A DNA stretch of 64,000 nt, taken from the NCBI GenBank assembly GCA_002737445.1, contig NSIR01000004.1, forward strand, positions 36,091 to 100,090, given 5' to 3'. The notes beneath the pieces are model-generated. The model saw only the letters and a list, made by a program, of their open reading frames with translations. It was not told where the DNA came from and ran no database searches. Positions 24,640 to 32,652 of the stretch are shown piece by piece. The first letter of the stretch is position 1. Each line of letters opens with the position of its first letter. The position numbers and the translations under genes are program-made. Source of the stretch: Nitrosarchaeum sp. Its GTDB lineage: Archaea > Thermoproteota > Nitrososphaeria > Nitrososphaerales > Nitrosopumilaceae.

Positions 24640-25638
24640 ATGGTAAAAACCTGGAAGGACAAGGACATTAGTTTAGATCCAATAAAAAATGAAACTATAG
24701 CTGTTATCGGTTATGGCATTCAAGGTGATGCTCAAGCAAATAACATGAAAGATTCTGGTCTTAAAGTCATTGTTGGTCTTAAAAAAGGAGGAAACAGTTG
24801 GAAAAAAGCAGAATCTGACGGTCATACTGTAATGTCTATATCTAATGCATGTCAAAAAGCCGACATCATTCACATTTTACTTCCTGATATGGTTCAATCA
24901 CAAGTATACAAAGATGAAATTGAACCACATCTTTCTAAAGGAAATGCATTATCTTTTTCACATGCTGCAGCAATTCACTGGAAATGGATTGTTGCTCCAA
25001 ATGATGTAGATATTATCATGATTGCACCAAAAGGTCCTGGTTCTAAAGTGCGAGAAACATATCTTGAAAATTTTGGAACTCCCTCAATTATTGCCGTACA
25101 TCAAGATTTTACTGGAAAAGCTTGGGATAGAACATTGGGAATTGGTAAAGCTATAGGTAGTGCACGCGCCGGATTGATTCAAACAACTTTTCAAGAAGAA
25201 GTTGAAACTGATTGGTTTGGTGAACAAGCAGATCTTTGCGGTGGTTCTGCATCTATGGTTAAAGCTGCATTTGAGACACTTGTAGAGGCTGGATATCAAC
25301 CAGAAATTGCATACTTTGAGGTTTTACACGAATTAAAATTAATTGTAGATATGATTCAAAAATATGGAATCAATGGAATGTGGCGACGTGTTAGTGAAAC
25401 TGCAAGATATGGTGGTTTAACACGGGGTCCAATGGTAATTACAAGTGATACTAAAAATCACATGAAACATGTTTTGACTATGATACAGGATGGCACTTTT
25501 AATAAAGAATGGATTGACGAGTACAAGAAAAATGGTTCAGACGCATTTAACAAATATATGAAAGAAACAGAAGAACACCAAATTGAAAAAGTAGGAAAAC
25601 AAATGCGTAAAATGATGTGGCCTGATTCTACAGAATAA
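24640..25638 (+). CDS. ilvC: Ketol-acid reductoisomerase
   Basis: This 332-residue class I enzyme reduces and isomerises 2-acetolactate (or acetohydroxybutyrate) with NADPH in valine, leucine and isoleucine synthesis. Visible are the Rossmann motif VIGYGIQGDAQANNMKDSGL, the NADP-binding loop region (GLKKGGNSWKKAES), KGPGSKVRETY, and the helical C-terminal domain with EEVETDWFGEQADLCGGSAS and EVLHELKLIVDMI that holds the Mg-binding acidic residues. The frame extends to 24616; ATG 24640 (MVKTWKDKDIS) is the family-typical start. A zinc microgene precedes it and the B12 subunit gene converges behind it. Confidence 0.96.
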   Translation: MVKTWKDKDISLDPIKNETIAVIGYGIQGDAQANNMKDSGLKVIVGLKKGGNSWKKAESDGHTVMSISNACQKADIIHILLPDMVQSQVYKDEIEPHLSKGNALSFSHAAAIHWKWIVAPNDVDIIMIAPKGPGSKVRETYLENFGTPSIIAVHQDFTGKAWDRTLGIGKAIGSARAGLIQTTFQEEVETDWFGEQADLCGGSASMVKAAFETLVEAGYQPEIAYFEVLHELKLIVDMIQKYGINGMWRRVSETARYGGLTRGPMVITSDTKNHMKHVLTMIQDGTFNKEWIDEYKKNGSDAFNKYMKETEEHQIEKVGKQMRKMMWPDSTE

Positions 25639-25642
25639 TTTA

Positions 25643-26065
25643 TTATATTTTTCTTAATTTTGAAACGCCAATTGTTATGTGATCAATTATGTCTTTTAGT
25701 GGTGTACCTGGACCAAATATTTCATCAATCCCAGATTTTTTTAAATCTTTTTTATCTTCTTCTGGAATTACACCGCCCCCAAGAACAAGGACATCTTTAA
25801 TTCCTTTTTTATTTAGTGCTTGTACAACTCTTGGAAATAATGTGCCATGTGCACCATTAAGTAAACTCATTGCAATCGCATCTACATCCTCATCTTCTGC
25901 AATTTGTGCAACTCTATCTGGAGTGGCAAAAAGACCTGTGTAAATTACCTCCATTCCGGCATCTCTAAAAGCTCTACATAATACCAATACTCCTCTATCA
26001 TGACCATCCAAGCCCAATTTTGCAACTAGAATCTTTACCCGTCTGGAATCTGTCTTTTGTTTCAT
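25643..26065 (-). CDS. mcmA2: Methylmalonyl-CoA mutase, small cobalamin-binding subunit
   Basis: This 140-residue protein is the free-standing B12-binding domain: VKILVAKLGLDGHDRGVLVL carries the DxHxxG motif (D-G-H-D-R-G) whose His ligates cobalt, followed by EVIYTGLFATPDRVAQIAE, AIAMSLLNGAHGTLFPRVV and VLVLGGGVIPEEDKKDL. With the large subunit at 30029-31639 it forms the split mutase that interconverts methylmalonyl-CoA and succinyl-CoA. The two genes are on opposite strands, 4 kb apart, with an aminopeptidase between. Start ATG 26065 complement; convergent with ilvC. Confidence 0.95.
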   Translation of the reverse strand: MKQKTDSRRVKILVAKLGLDGHDRGVLVLCRAFRDAGMEVIYTGLFATPDRVAQIAEDEDVDAIAMSLLNGAHGTLFPRVVQALNKKGIKDVLVLGGGVIPEEDKKDLKKSGIDEIFGPGTPLKDIIDHITIGVSKLRKI

Positions 26066-26165
26066 TATTTGTGCTCATTATTCATTATTTTAAAGCCTTT
26101 ATTTGATTTTCGTCTTTTTTTATTATTAGAAATTTACATAAAGCACTAGAAAAGTACCTTTCACT

Positions 26166-28664
26166 GTGAAGGTAATTCCTGTAAATTATACACTTGAATT
26201 TGAGCCTATTTTCAAAAATTTTACCTTTAATGGAAAAGAGATAATCACCATACAATGCAACGAACTTGTAAATTCAATTTCTCTACATTGTGCTGAATTA
26301 AAAATAAAATCTTGTAATGTTAGGCAAAATAATATTTCTCAAAAAACTATCTCAAAGATTGATGAAAAAAAAGAAGAATTAACAATTCTTTTTAAAAATA
26401 AAATTAAAGGTACTGCTTTTCTTGAAATTGAATTTATCGGAGAATTAAATGATCGTTTATTAGGATTTTACAGAAGTCAATACAAACAAAATGGAAAAAT
26501 AAAATATCTTGCAACATCCCAATTTGAAGCAGCTGATGCTCGAAGAGCATTTCCATGTTGGGATGAACCTCAATCAAAGGCAACATTTGATATTTCAATA
26601 ATTGCTGAAAATAAATTTACGGCAATCTCTAACATGCCTATTGAATCAAAAAAGAAATTAAAAAATAAAACCGTCTATAAATTTGAAAAAACTCCTGTAA
26701 TGTCTACGTATCTTGTTTATCTTGCTGTTGGTGAATTTGAATATCTTACAGGCAAGAGTGGAAAAATTCAAGTTAGAGTAATTACTACAAGTGGAAATAA
26801 ATCTAAAGGCAAATATTCACTTGAGCTTGGAAAGAAATTACTTTTATCTTATGAAAAATATTTTGGAATCAAATATCCATTACCTAAATTAGATTTAATT
26901 GCAATTCCTGATTTTGCTGCAGGTGCAATGGAAAATTGGGGGGCAATAACATTTAGAGAAACAATTCTTTTGTATGATCCAAAAACATCTTCAACTAGAA
27001 CTAAGCAATACATTGCTGAAGTAATTTCACATGAGATTGCACACATGTGGTTTGGAAATCTTGTCACAATGAAATGGTGGAATGATTTGTGGCTAAATGA
27101 GAGTTTTGCAACATTTATGGCAACAAAGTTTGTTGACAAATTTTACCCTAAATGGGATTTATGGAATCAATTTGTAGAAGATGCAATGAACACGGCAATG
27201 GGCTTGGATTCACTAAAAAACACACACCCAATAGATGTCAAAGTAAATTCCACCTCTGAGATTCGTGAAATCTTTGATGCTATTTCATATGATAAGGGAG
27301 GATGTGTTTTAAGAATGCTAGAGCACTATGTTGGAGAATCAAATTTCCAAAAAGGATTAAAGCAATATCTTGCTGATTTCAAATACAAAAATGCAGAAGG
27401 CAAAGATCTTTGGAATGCTATAGGTAAGATTTCTAAAATGCCTGTTAGTGCAATGGTATCTACATGGCTCAAGCAACCTGGATTTCCTCTAGTTGATGTG
27501 GAAAAACATGATTCAACAATACACCTCAAGCAAAGACGATACATGTTGGAATCAGGCAACAAACAAAATTCTGGATTGTGGGACATTCCAGTATCTGTTG
27601 GATTACACCGTGAATTGTTTCAGAAACTTTTGAGAAAAAAATCAATGTCTATAAAATTACCTAAAAATAATATTGGATTTATAGTAAATTTTGGAAGAAA
27701 AGGATTCTATCGTGTAAAATATGACAAATCAACTCTGATTGATCTTAAAATGCTTGTTGATCAAAAACAAATTCCGGTAATTGATAGGTGGGCTATTCAA
27801 AATGATTTGTTTTCATTATGCATATCATGTGATGATACAGTTCGTAACTATCTTGATTTTTCTGATGCGTATTACAATGAAGATAGTTATTTACCATCTG
27901 TAAATGTAGCATACAATTTATCTTCATTATATTTTCGAGCATATGGTGAAGACTTTTCTAAAGAAATTAGAAATTATGCAGTAAATTATCTAAAGAAAAT
28001 ATTGAACGAATTGGGATGGAATCCTAAAAAAACAGACAAACACACTGATGCCATGATGAGGGCAATGCTAATTTCAACATTAGGCAAATTAGATGATGAG
28101 CAAGTTATACTTGAATCCAAATATAGATACAAACAATTCTTAAAGAATTCTAGTTCTCTTTCCCCCGACTTGATTGAGCCTGTTTGCTCTGTAATGGCAT
28201 GGAATGGAAATTCAAAAACACATGATGAATTAACCAAGCTTTACAGAAACGCAAAAACAATGGAAGAAAAGCTTCGATTTCTTGGAGCAATGTGTAGTTT
28301 CAAAGATACAAAATTATTGCTAAAGTCTTTGAATTTCTCACAAACCTCTGAAGTTCGTTCTCAAAATATGCAGTTACCAATTATGAAAGTGGCCTCAAAT
28401 CCATACGGTAAAAAAATTCTATGGTCTTGGCTTAAAAGTAATTGGCCAAAACTTAGCAAGAAAGTTGGTAAAGGAAATCCTCTTTTTAATAGAATTGTTT
28501 CTAGTATTTCATCAATTGCTGATGATTCAATGGAAATGGAAATTAGAGAATTTTTCATAAAGAATCCAACCCCTGGAACTGAAAGAGCACAGGAGCAAAC
28601 ACTTGAGCGAATTAGAATTAATTCCAAATTCTTACGTAGTATGAAAAAAGAATTTAGCACATAA
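26166..28664 (+). CDS. M1 family zinc aminopeptidase (aminopeptidase N / tricorn factor type)
   Basis: This 832-residue protein is a complete M1 peptidase. It has an N-terminal beta domain with YLATSQFEAADARRAFPCWD, the substrate motif FAAGAMENWGAITF, the zinc motif HEIAHMWFGN followed by LWLNESFATF, and a long helical C-terminal domain (about 530-830) that closes over the active site. It removes N-terminal residues from peptides, probably finishing proteasome products in the cytoplasm; no signal peptide is seen. The start is GTG at 26166. The next gene follows 5 bp downstream, so they share a transcript. Confidence 0.95.
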   Translation: MKVIPVNYTLEFEPIFKNFTFNGKEIITIQCNELVNSISLHCAELKIKSCNVRQNNISQKTISKIDEKKEELTILFKNKIKGTAFLEIEFIGELNDRLLGFYRSQYKQNGKIKYLATSQFEAADARRAFPCWDEPQSKATFDISIIAENKFTAISNMPIESKKKLKNKTVYKFEKTPVMSTYLVYLAVGEFEYLTGKSGKIQVRVITTSGNKSKGKYSLELGKKLLLSYEKYFGIKYPLPKLDLIAIPDFAAGAMENWGAITFRETILLYDPKTSSTRTKQYIAEVISHEIAHMWFGNLVTMKWWNDLWLNESFATFMATKFVDKFYPKWDLWNQFVEDAMNTAMGLDSLKNTHPIDVKVNSTSEIREIFDAISYDKGGCVLRMLEHYVGESNFQKGLKQYLADFKYKNAEGKDLWNAIGKISKMPVSAMVSTWLKQPGFPLVDVEKHDSTIHLKQRRYMLESGNKQNSGLWDIPVSVGLHRELFQKLLRKKSMSIKLPKNNIGFIVNFGRKGFYRVKYDKSTLIDLKMLVDQKQIPVIDRWAIQNDLFSLCISCDDTVRNYLDFSDAYYNEDSYLPSVNVAYNLSSLYFRAYGEDFSKEIRNYAVNYLKKILNELGWNPKKTDKHTDAMMRAMLISTLGKLDDEQVILESKYRYKQFLKNSSSLSPDLIEPVCSVMAWNGNSKTHDELTKLYRNAKTMEEKLRFLGAMCSFKDTKLLLKSLNFSQTSEVRSQNMQLPIMKVASNPYGKKILWSWLKSNWPKLSKKVGKGNPLFNRIVSSISSIADDSMEMEIREFFIKNPTPGTERAQEQTLERIRINSKFLRSMKKEFST

Positions 28665-28669
28665 CCCCT

Positions 28670-29074
28670 ATGGCAAAAAAAATATTTCCAATTGTTTCTG
28701 TTATTCTAATTACTGTATTTGGATTGTTTTTTCTTTTTGATTCTGCTCCAAACAAAAACATTTTGCAATCTACATTTGAAATAGATGCAACCTATTTTGA
28801 TGCAGGATATGTTGAGATTTCATATCTGGATAAGACATCAAAAACTAATCGTGTTGTATTGGAAATTTTAGGAATGGATGAATCTTTTCAAAAAACCTTG
28901 ACTGGTTCTAAATTTGCAGAAACTGTTCCATTTTCAACTATCTCCAAATACGGGTGGAAAGTTCACCCTGTAACATTTGCCATAGATCATGATGAACTTG
29001 GTTTAGTTTCCCTTAAAACTGAAATTCATGCATATGGCGAGCCTGCCCCCCCAGTAATCTACGGTAATCCCTAG
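28670..29074 (+). CDS. Membrane-anchored protein of unknown function
   Basis: This 134-residue protein has an N-terminal hydrophobic anchor or signal (KIFPIVSVILITVFGLFFLF) and then a beta-rich soluble domain: STFEIDATYFDAGYVEISYL, RVVLEILGMDESFQKTLTG, and VTFAIDHDELGLVSLKTEI. It ends YGEPAPPVIYGNP. The polar part should be outside. It follows the aminopeptidase by 5 bp and precedes meaB by 43 bp. No family recognised. Confidence 0.65.
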   Translation: MAKKIFPIVSVILITVFGLFFLFDSAPNKNILQSTFEIDATYFDAGYVEISYLDKTSKTNRVVLEILGMDESFQKTLTGSKFAETVPFSTISKYGWKVHPVTFAIDHDELGLVSLKTEIHAYGEPAPPVIYGNP

Positions 29075-29117
29075 ATCACATACAAGATTTTATTGCAGAC
29101 ATTGAAAATTATTATCA

Positions 29118-30032
29118 TTGGATATCTCTGATTTAAAAAAAGGTAAACGAGGAGCAATTGCCAAAGCTATCAGTATAGTTGAAAATGATCCAATTGAAGC
29201 AAGAAAATTAATTAAAAAAATATTTAAAGAAACCGGACATGCCTCTGTAATTGGAATTACTGGACCTGCAGGTTCTGGTAAAAGTTCTCTAATAAATAAA
29301 ACATCTATGATTTTAAAAAAACTTCATACAAAACCTGCAATTCTTGCAATTGATCCAACAAGTCATGTTACTGGTGGAGCGATACTTGGAGACAGAGTTA
29401 GAATGAGCGAATCAACTGATTCTGGAACTTTTATTCGTAGTATTGCATCACGTGGTTCAACTGGTGCTATTTCTAAATCATTGAGAAATAGTATTAGAAT
29501 TTTAGAATATGCTGGGTTTAATCCAATTATAATTGAAAGTGTTGGCGCCGGTCAAACCGAAGTGGAAATTTCAAATATTGTAGATATCACTGTAGTTGTT
29601 TTTAATCCAAATACTGGAGATAGTATACAAACCATAAAAGCCGGTTTGACTGAAATTGGTGATATCTATATTGTTAACAAAAGTGACCTTGATGGTGCAA
29701 ATCAACTTTTTGATGCAATTCGTGAATACATTGGTTCTTCTGAAAAAAATTCTGTCTTTTTAAAGACGTCCGTAAAGAAAAATTCTGGAATTTCCGAATT
29801 TGCCAAAATATTAAAAGAAATGATGGGTATTAAAAATAAAAACAAGCAGCAAAATGATATGCGCAAGCTTGAAACTGAACTAAAAGATATTATTTTAAAT
29901 AATATGAATAAAAAGATGGAAGCAATGCTGAGTGTAGATAAAACATTTTTTAAATATCTTAAAAAAATACAATTAAAAGAAATGGATCCATTTGAGGCTG
30001 CAGATAAAATTACAAAATCAATGATAAAGTGA
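29118..30032 (+). CDS. meaB: MeaB/ArgK-type GTPase, methylmalonyl-CoA mutase chaperone
   Basis: This 304-residue protein belongs to the MeaB/ArgK GTPases: P-loop GITGPAGSGKSSLI, MeaB signature motif ILAIDPTSHVTGGAILGDRV, the mutase-binding segment FIRSIASRGSTGA, and the base-recognition motif IVNKSDLDGA. MeaB protects and loads coenzyme B12 in the methylmalonyl-CoA mutase using GTP. It is directly followed by the large mutase subunit with a GTGA overlap, which confirms the assignment. The start is TTG 29118 (LDISDLKKGKRGAIAKAI-like). The C-terminal helices (about 250-300) form the dimerisation arm. Confidence 0.95.
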   Translation: MDISDLKKGKRGAIAKAISIVENDPIEARKLIKKIFKETGHASVIGITGPAGSGKSSLINKTSMILKKLHTKPAILAIDPTSHVTGGAILGDRVRMSESTDSGTFIRSIASRGSTGAISKSLRNSIRILEYAGFNPIIIESVGAGQTEVEISNIVDITVVVFNPNTGDSIQTIKAGLTEIGDIYIVNKSDLDGANQLFDAIREYIGSSEKNSVFLKTSVKKNSGISEFAKILKEMMGIKNKNKQQNDMRKLETELKDIILNNMNKKMEAMLSVDKTFFKYLKKIQLKEMDPFEAADKITKSMIK

Positions 30033-31639
30033 AAATAATGATTAAAAAAGTAAATACAAAAAAAGTACTGGTAAAACCATTTATGACTGATTCTAAATTT
30101 TTGGTAAAACGAATTTATCAAAAATCCTCAAAAAAGTATGTCAAAGAGGATTCAGGTGTGTATCCATTTACTCGCGGCATTCATTCTGAAATGTTTCGAG
30201 AACGATTTTGGACTATGAGGCAATATTCTGGATTTGGTGATGCCAAATTAACAAATGAGCGATTCAAGTTTATGCTTGAAAAAGGTCAAACAGGTCTTAG
30301 TATGGCATTTGATCTTCCAACTCAAATAGGATACGACCCTGATTCTCCACAAGCAGAAGGTGAAGTGGGTAAAGTCGGTGTTTCAATTGCTTCTGTCAAA
30401 GATATGATGACTGCATTTGAGGGAATTCCACTTGGTAAAGTAAGTTCATCTATGACCATTAATTCAACTGCGTCAACTTTACTTGCATATTATATTGTAG
30501 TTGGTGAATCTCAAGGATTCAAAAGCGTTGATTTGAGAGGCACAACACAAAATGATATTCTCAAAGAATACATTGCAAGAAATACCTACATTTATCCTCC
30601 AAAACCTTCTATGCGATTAATTGGAGACATGATAGAGTACTGTGCAAATAAAGTTCCACAATGGTATCCTGTTTCAATTTCTGGTTATCATATGAGGGAA
30701 GCTGGATGTACTGCAACACAGGAAATTGCGTTCACTCTTGCAAATGCAATTGCATATATTCAAACATGTATTGATAAGGGATTAAAAATTGATGATTTTG
30801 CACCACGATTGTCTTTTTTCTTTTGTTGTACAATTGAATTTTTTGAAGAAGTTGCAAAGTTTAGAGTTGCACGAAAAATATATGCTAAAATTCTCAAAGA
30901 AAAATTCCACGCAAAAGATCCACGTTCATTACAATTAAAATTTCATACACAAACAAGTGGAGAATCCCTTACTGCACAACAACCAAATAATAACATCGTA
31001 CGTGTTGCTATACAGACAATGGCAGCTGTAATTGGTGGAACTCAATCTTTACACACAAATTCTAGAGACGAGGCATTGGCTTTGCCTACCCAAGAATCTG
31101 CAAAGATTGCACTCCGAACACAACAAATCGTAGCACATGAAAGTGGAGTTATTAAAACTGTAGACCCTTTAGCTGGTTCCTACTATCTTGAAGAATTATG
31201 TGATCAAATTGAAGAAGATGTATGGAAATATCTAAAACAAATTGAAAAAATTGGTGGTTCCATTAAGGCAATTGAAAAAGGATTTTTCCAATCTGAAATT
31301 AGACAAAATGCGTATCGTCTAAAAAAAGAGGCAGATGCTGGTGATAGGGTGATAGTTGGTGTAAACAAGTATTCTGAGATAGAAGAAAAATCCTCAGAAT
31401 TATTACGAATTGATGATCGAATTGAAATTCAACAAAAAAAGGCTCTCAAAGAACTACGATCATCAAGGGATAATAAAAAACTTGAAAAAGCATTATCTGA
31501 TATGAAGAGTGCAGCTGAGACTGATGAGAATTTAATGCCATACATTATTGCATCTGCAAAAGCGTATGCAACTACGGGTGAAATCAGCAATACCTTCAGA
31601 GAAGTGTTTGGGGAATATCGCCCAAAAGAGGTCTTTTAG
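30029..31639 (+). CDS. mcmA1: Methylmalonyl-CoA mutase, large catalytic subunit
   Basis: This 536-residue protein is the TIM-barrel subunit of methylmalonyl-CoA mutase: YPFTRGIHSEMFRERFWTMR, QYSGFGDAKLTNERFKFML, GLSMAFDLPTQIGYDPDSP, SGYHMREAGCTATQEIAFT and LQLKFHTQTSGESLTAQQP followed by GGTQSLHTNSRDEALALPT. The B12 domain is absent and supplied by the small subunit at 25643-26065. In thaumarchaea the enzyme acts in the 3-hydroxypropionate/4-hydroxybutyrate cycle, turning methylmalonyl-CoA to succinyl-CoA. The GTG at 30029 overlaps the meaB stop; ATG 30038 is the alternative start. The epimerase gene begins at the base after its stop. Confidence 0.97.
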   Translation: MKIMIKKVNTKKVLVKPFMTDSKFLVKRIYQKSSKKYVKEDSGVYPFTRGIHSEMFRERFWTMRQYSGFGDAKLTNERFKFMLEKGQTGLSMAFDLPTQIGYDPDSPQAEGEVGKVGVSIASVKDMMTAFEGIPLGKVSSSMTINSTASTLLAYYIVVGESQGFKSVDLRGTTQNDILKEYIARNTYIYPPKPSMRLIGDMIEYCANKVPQWYPVSISGYHMREAGCTATQEIAFTLANAIAYIQTCIDKGLKIDDFAPRLSFFFCCTIEFFEEVAKFRVARKIYAKILKEKFHAKDPRSLQLKFHTQTSGESLTAQQPNNNIVRVAIQTMAAVIGGTQSLHTNSRDEALALPTQESAKIALRTQQIVAHESGVIKTVDPLAGSYYLEELCDQIEEDVWKYLKQIEKIGGSIKAIEKGFFQSEIRQNAYRLKKEADAGDRVIVGVNKYSEIEEKSSELLRIDDRIEIQQKKALKELRSSRDNKKLEKALSDMKSAAETDENLMPYIIASAKAYATTGEISNTFREVFGEYRPKEVF

Positions 31640-32035
31640 ATGAAAATTGATCATATTGCAATTGCAGTTAATGATGTAGAGGAATCTGCCAAAATTTACC
31701 AGCAAGCATTGGGAGTTGATAATGTTGAATTTGAAACAGTTGAATCCGAAGGTGTTAAAATTGCAATCATTCATCTTGAAAACAGTAAAATCGAATTGAT
31801 GCAGCCTACAAATGATGCAAGTCCAATTAAAAAATTTCTTGATAAAAAAGGACCTGGACTTCACCACATCGCACTTGAAACTAGTACCATTGAAGATGAT
31901 GTATCGCGAATGGAGGGATGTGGAATTGAGTTTCTTGGAAAAATCAGACCAGGTTCTGCTGGAACCAAAGTCATCTTTATTCACCCAAAATCACTAAATG
32001 GTGTTTTGGCAGAACTTTGCTCACACCCAAAATAA
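31640..32035 (+). CDS. mce: Methylmalonyl-CoA epimerase
   Basis: This 131-residue VOC-fold protein begins MKIDHIAIAVNDVEESAKIY, with the metal-binding His in the first strand, contains IAIIHLENSKIELMQPTNDA, and has the second metal site KKGPGLHHIALETSTIED ending in FIHPKSLNGVLAELCSH. It inverts C2 of methylmalonyl-CoA between the S and R forms so that the mutase can use it. It starts directly after the mutase stop, so it is translationally coupled. This completes the three-gene cluster meaB, large subunit, epimerase. Confidence 0.95.
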   Translation: MKIDHIAIAVNDVEESAKIYQQALGVDNVEFETVESEGVKIAIIHLENSKIELMQPTNDASPIKKFLDKKGPGLHHIALETSTIEDDVSRMEGCGIEFLGKIRPGSAGTKVIFIHPKSLNGVLAELCSHPK

Positions 32036-32047
32036 TTTACTTTTTTA

Positions 32048-32605
32048 TCATTCAATCATTCTTAGAGTATCTGATGCAGTAATGATTCCAATTATTTTTG
32101 ATTTTTTTGAAACAAGAATGCATTTTGAGTATCTAATTAATGGAACAAGAACATGTGCCGGCGTATTGTAATCTACAATTGGCGGCGCTGGTTCCATAGT
32201 GTCTTCTAATTTTGCATTTTTTAATTCTGATTCACCAATATCTGCAAGATGTTTTACAATCCCGTCTTCAGATATAACTCCAACAAGTTCATTTCCATTA
32301 AAAATAGGAATTTGACTAATTGATAATGTGTGCATTTTTTTTATTGCGTCATGGAGTGTATTACTTGGTTTTAGTTTCACAACGTCTTTACTACAAAAAT
32401 CTCCGGCTTTATGGGATGATGAACTTCCCTCTAAACTCACAAGACTATCAAAAATTTTTCTAGCCGTTTCATAACTTGGTTGACTACGACCTGATTCTAT
32501 TTGATTTATCATAGAAGTACTAACCCCCGTCATACTAGCAAGTGTTTTTTGAGTAACCCCTATCTTCAATCTTATTTGTTTTATTGAATCAATTCTCGGT
32601 AACAA
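32048..32605 (-). CDS. HTH (XRE-type) regulator with two CBS domains
   Basis: The N-terminal 55 residues form an XRE-like HTH (KQIRLKIGVTQKTLASMTGV then STSMINQIESGRSQPSYETA). Two CBS domains follow (about 68-125: DVVKLKPSNTLHDAIKKM, SQIPIFNGNELVGVISEDG; and 130-185: PPIVDYNTPAHVLVPLIRY, KIIGIITASDTLRMIE). CBS pairs bind adenine nucleotides, so DNA binding may respond to energy charge. This type is typical of archaea. It lies 47 bp after the pyruvate phosphate dikinase gene on the same strand and might regulate it. Start ATG complement at 32605. Confidence 0.9.
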   Translation of the reverse strand: MLPRIDSIKQIRLKIGVTQKTLASMTGVSTSMINQIESGRSQPSYETARKIFDSLVSLEGSSSSHKAGDFCSKDVVKLKPSNTLHDAIKKMHTLSISQIPIFNGNELVGVISEDGIVKHLADIGESELKNAKLEDTMEPAPPIVDYNTPAHVLVPLIRYSKCILVSKKSKIIGIITASDTLRMIE

Positions 32606-32652
32606 TGTACATTGTTGTATGTTGCACTAGTTTTAAAATATGCTTTGGTTGA

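Noticed and set aside
26849..28660. Several minus-strand frames of 80-100 codons inside the aminopeptidase gene
   Set aside because: All are antisense to well-supported M1 peptidase motifs and lack any family pattern.
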